Source of the DNA: DATHVR01 sp035461175 | Lineage (GTDB): Bacteria; Actinomycetota; Acidimicrobiia; Spongiisociales; ZC4RG35 | Assembly (NCBI GenBank): GCA_035461175.1 | Contig: DATHVR010000004.1 | Location: 1-47,693 of the forward strand | Length of the DNA: 47,693 nt | Reading direction: 5' to 3' | Shown: positions 45,461 through 47,693 of the stretch, piece by piece | Layout: each line of letters opens with the position of its first letter | How positions within the stretch are numbered: position 1 is the first letter of the stretch | Made by a program: the position numbers and the translations under genes | Notes under the pieces: model-generated | What the model saw: the letters and a program-made list of their open reading frames with translations, nothing else | The model's database searches: none | Told to the model about the DNA's origin: nothing

Positions 45461-47617
45461 TTGACCTCCCCCGCCGAGACCCTCGACCACTTCCGCCTCT
45501 CCGTCGACGACGGCATCGCCACCGTGACCATGGATCGTCGTGACGAAGCGCTCAACACGCTCGATCCCACCCTGATGGAGGACTTCGTTTCGATCCTGGA
45601 TCGCCTCGAGAACGACGCCGGGATACGGGCCGTTGTCCTGACATCCGGGAAGCCGGACAATTTCCTGGCCGGCGCCAACATCAAATGGTTCGCCGAACTG
45701 ACCGAGGACAGCGCCGAGGAAGCGATCCGGGCCGCACATGCCATCTTCGCCCGCCTCGAGCGCCTCCACCGGCACCGCGGCAAGCCGGTGGTGGCCGCCA
45801 TCCACGGTGCCTGCCTGGGTGGCGGGACCGAGATGATCCTGGCCTGCTCCCACCGCATCGCCACCGACCACCCCCAGACCAAACTCGGCCAGCCCGAGGT
45901 GCAGCTGGGAGTGATCCCCGCCGGAGGCGGCACCCAGCGCCTCCCGGAGCTGATCGGCATTGCCCCGGCCCTCGACCTGATCCTCACCGGCAAGACGATC
46001 GACGCCCGCAAGGCCCGCAAGCTCGGCCTCGTCGACGAAGCAGTGCCGCCGTCGATGCTCCTCGAGATCGCTCATCGACGCGCCACCGAGGCGATCGGCG
46101 CCCGGCCGGCCGAAGACGGCGGGATCCGCCAGTGGCTCTCCCCGGAAGGCCTGCAGAAGCTGGCGCTCGAAACCAACCCGGTGGGCCAGAAGATCCTCTT
46201 CCGACAGGCACGGGAGAAGCTGCTCGCCCGGACCAAGGGTCAGTACCCGGCCCCGGAACTGGCGCTGGAGGCGGTCCGGATCGGCGTGATGGAGGGGAAG
46301 TCCAACGGTTACCACGCCGAGGCCCGCTTCTTCGCCGAACTGGTCGTCTCACCCGAGTCCAGGGCACTGCGCTCGATTTTCTTCGCCACCCGTAACAAAC
46401 CCGACACACCTGAGGCCCGCCCCGTCGACAAGGTTGCGGTCCTGGGGGGAGGTCTGATGGGCGCGGGGATCGCCACCGTCTCCACCCTCAAGGCGGGCAG
46501 CCGGGTTCGGATCAAGGAGGTCGACGCCGCCGGAGTCGCCCGCGCCCAGAGCTACGTCGCCAAGGTGCTATCCGGCCGCGTCAAGCGGCGCCGGATGACC
46601 CCGTTCGAGGCCGAAAAGACCCAGTTGCAGATCACCGGATCGGTCGACTGGACCGGCTTCGAGGACAGTGACCTCGTGATCGAGGCGGTGTTCGAAGACC
46701 TGGATCTGAAACAGAAGATGGTTCGCGAGGTGGAGGGGATCGTGGGTCCCGAGACCGTCTTCGCCTCCAACACGTCGTCGCTGCCGATCTCCTCGATCGC
46801 CGAGGCCTCGAGTCGCCCCGAGACGGTCCTCGGGATGCACTACTTCTCGCCGGTCGAGAAGATGCCGCTGCTCGAGGTCATCGTGACGGACCGGACCGCC
46901 CCCTGGGCCGAGCACACCGCCGTCGCCTACGGGATCCGCCAGGGTAAGACCGTGATCGTGGTCAACGACGGCACCGGCTTCTACACCAGCCGGATCCTCG
47001 GTCCCTACTCGGCCGAGGCCTTCCATATGCTGGCCGAGGGAGCCACGGTCGAGGACATCGACGGGGCGATCGAAGCGTGGGGATTCCCGGTCGGCCCGCT
47101 GCGTCTCGCCGACGAAGTCGGCATCGACGTGGGGGCCAAGATCGGCGTGATCCTCACCGATGCCTTCGGTGAGCGCATGGCCGGGCCCGAGATGATGAAG
47201 GGACTGGTCGACGCCGATCGTAAGGGCCGCAAGAACCGCAAGGGCTTCTATCTCTACGACGACGAGAGCAAGCGGGGCGGCGTCGACGATTCGGTCTACT
47301 CCGACCTGGGCATCCATCCCACCGGCAGCGTTCCTCGAGAGGAGATCCAGGACCGGATCATCCTCGCCTTCGTCAACGAGGCCGCCCGCTGCCTCGAGGA
47401 GGAGGTCCTCCGCTCCGCCACCGATGGCGACATCGGAGCGGTGATGGGACTCGGCTTTCCGCCCTTCCGGGGGGGCCCCTTCTTCTGGATCGACGAGGTC
47501 GGCGCCGCCACCGTGGTCGAGAAGCTACGCGCCCTTGAAGCCAAACACGGCCAGCGCTTCGCTCCCGCCCAGATCCTGGTGGAAGCCGCCGAAGAGAACC
47601 GCAAGTTCCGCGAGTAG
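45461..47617 (+). CDS. fadJ: Fatty-acid oxidation multifunctional enzyme, FadJ type
   Basis: A 718-aa enzyme. An N-terminal enoyl-CoA hydratase domain has SGKPDNFLAGANIKWF and AAIHGACLGGGTEMILACSHRIATD, with catalytic Glu residues in GTEM and GQPEVQLGVIPAGGGTQRL. The 3-hydroxyacyl-CoA dehydrogenase NAD-binding domain begins near residue 324 (VAVLGGGLMGAGIATVSTL) and has FASNTSSLPISSIA and LGMHYFSPVEKMPLLEVI. Two C-terminal helical domains follow. The start is TTG at 45461 with AAGGAG 7 nt upstream. It works with FadI in beta-oxidation. Confidence 0.95.
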   Translation: MTSPAETLDHFRLSVDDGIATVTMDRRDEALNTLDPTLMEDFVSILDRLENDAGIRAVVLTSGKPDNFLAGANIKWFAELTEDSAEEAIRAAHAIFARLERLHRHRGKPVVAAIHGACLGGGTEMILACSHRIATDHPQTKLGQPEVQLGVIPAGGGTQRLPELIGIAPALDLILTGKTIDARKARKLGLVDEAVPPSMLLEIAHRRATEAIGARPAEDGGIRQWLSPEGLQKLALETNPVGQKILFRQAREKLLARTKGQYPAPELALEAVRIGVMEGKSNGYHAEARFFAELVVSPESRALRSIFFATRNKPDTPEARPVDKVAVLGGGLMGAGIATVSTLKAGSRVRIKEVDAAGVARAQSYVAKVLSGRVKRRRMTPFEAEKTQLQITGSVDWTGFEDSDLVIEAVFEDLDLKQKMVREVEGIVGPETVFASNTSSLPISSIAEASSRPETVLGMHYFSPVEKMPLLEVIVTDRTAPWAEHTAVAYGIRQGKTVIVVNDGTGFYTSRILGPYSAEAFHMLAEGATVEDIDGAIEAWGFPVGPLRLADEVGIDVGAKIGVILTDAFGERMAGPEMMKGLVDADRKGRKNRKGFYLYDDESKRGGVDDSVYSDLGIHPTGSVPREEIQDRIILAFVNEAARCLEEEVLRSATDGDIGAVMGLGFPPFRGGPFFWIDEVGAATVVEKLRALEAKHGQRFAPAQILVEAAEENRKFRE

Positions 47618-47661
47618 CCCACGGCCGAGGCCGGAGGTCGCAGGACGGCAGGCGGAACTGA

Positions 47662-47693
47662 TTTTCGCGACAGAATTGCGCGCCATAGCGCGC
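47662..47693. repeat. Copy 3 of the 42-bp palindrome, cut by window end
   Basis: TTTTCGCGACAGAATTGCGC continues into GCCATAGCGCGC at the last base. The left arm equals copy 1. The centre has one change (ATAG for ATGG). The remainder lies outside the window. Confidence 0.8.

Noticed and set aside
44155..46020. 621-codon minus-strand frame opposite fadI and fadJ
   Set aside because: No family features; the plus strand carries two complete, unmistakable enzymes.

Overview
The window is visibly G+C-rich and densely coded on both strands. Gene content points to an actinobacterium, most likely from a deep lineage such as Acidimicrobiia (inference). Pointers are two luciferase-like oxidoreductases of the F420-linked type, a TIGR03085-type mycothiol-family protein, a LigC / Prim-PolC pair of the mycobacterial kind, a stand-alone infA, Thr/Pro-rich secreted proteins and FadI/FadJ beta-oxidation enzymes. 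No rRNA, tRNA, CRISPR array, transposase or phage gene was seen. About twenty genes have a TANNNT hexamer (mostly TAG[C/G]CT, TACNNT or TAGACT) ending 6-11 nt before the start codon and no ribosome binding site, so leaderless transcription appears to be the usual mode here.

Layout. 0-6.4 kb: repeat block, TIGR03085 protein and PQ-loop membrane protein, a perfect 42-bp palindrome, dusB, a hotdog thioesterase, cupin, luciferase-like oxidoreductase, and the amidohydrolase-maf operon. 6.4-9.2 kb: two tandem S41 lipoprotein proteases. 9.2-16.3 kb: terpene-cyclase-fold protein, class I aldolase, msrA, a membrane zinc peptidase, a small REC-like protein plus O-methyltransferase, a coiled-coil cell-wall lytic protein, and an orphan sugar-type ABC ATPase. 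16.3-19.5 kb: glgX and glgC, convergent and overlapping at their 3' ends. 19.5-25.7 kb: a cNMP-binding protein, an unknown single-pass membrane protein, YihY/BrkB, ligC and Prim-PolC. 25.7-32.6 kb: a second repeat element, thiolase, methyltransferase, class V aminotransferase-fold protein with SRPBCC partner, upp, and the MOSC-VOC-cobO operon. 32.7-39.4 kb: EamA transporter, second MOSC protein, a dienelactone-hydrolase-like protein lacking its nucleophile, a third repeat element, aldo/keto reductase, MFS_3 transporter, a second luciferase-like oxidoreductase with a likely 3' frameshift, and enoyl-CoA hydratase. 39.3-43.0 kb: membrane protein, ECF sigma factor coupled to a methyltransferase-Ada fusion, a repeat-rich intergenic stretch holding a two-peptide small transcription unit, orphan parA and infA. 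43.0-47.7 kb: MpaB-like oxygenase and the fadI-fadJ operon, whose promoter carries a clear dyad operator.

The most interesting parts are three. The first is the small unit at 41.58-41.94 kb: an 18-aa leader ORF whose 3' end and stop lie inside a strong hairpin, followed by a 47-aa Arg-rich ORF and an intrinsic terminator. The second is the ECF sigma gene overlapping an alkyltransferase with a C-terminal Ada methyl-acceptor domain, which sits where an anti-sigma gene usually lies. The third is the set of intergenic palindromes: a 42-bp palindrome with partial copies at 22.4 and 47.7 kb, and a GTGGTGGG family at 0.0, 25.7 and 34.9 kb.
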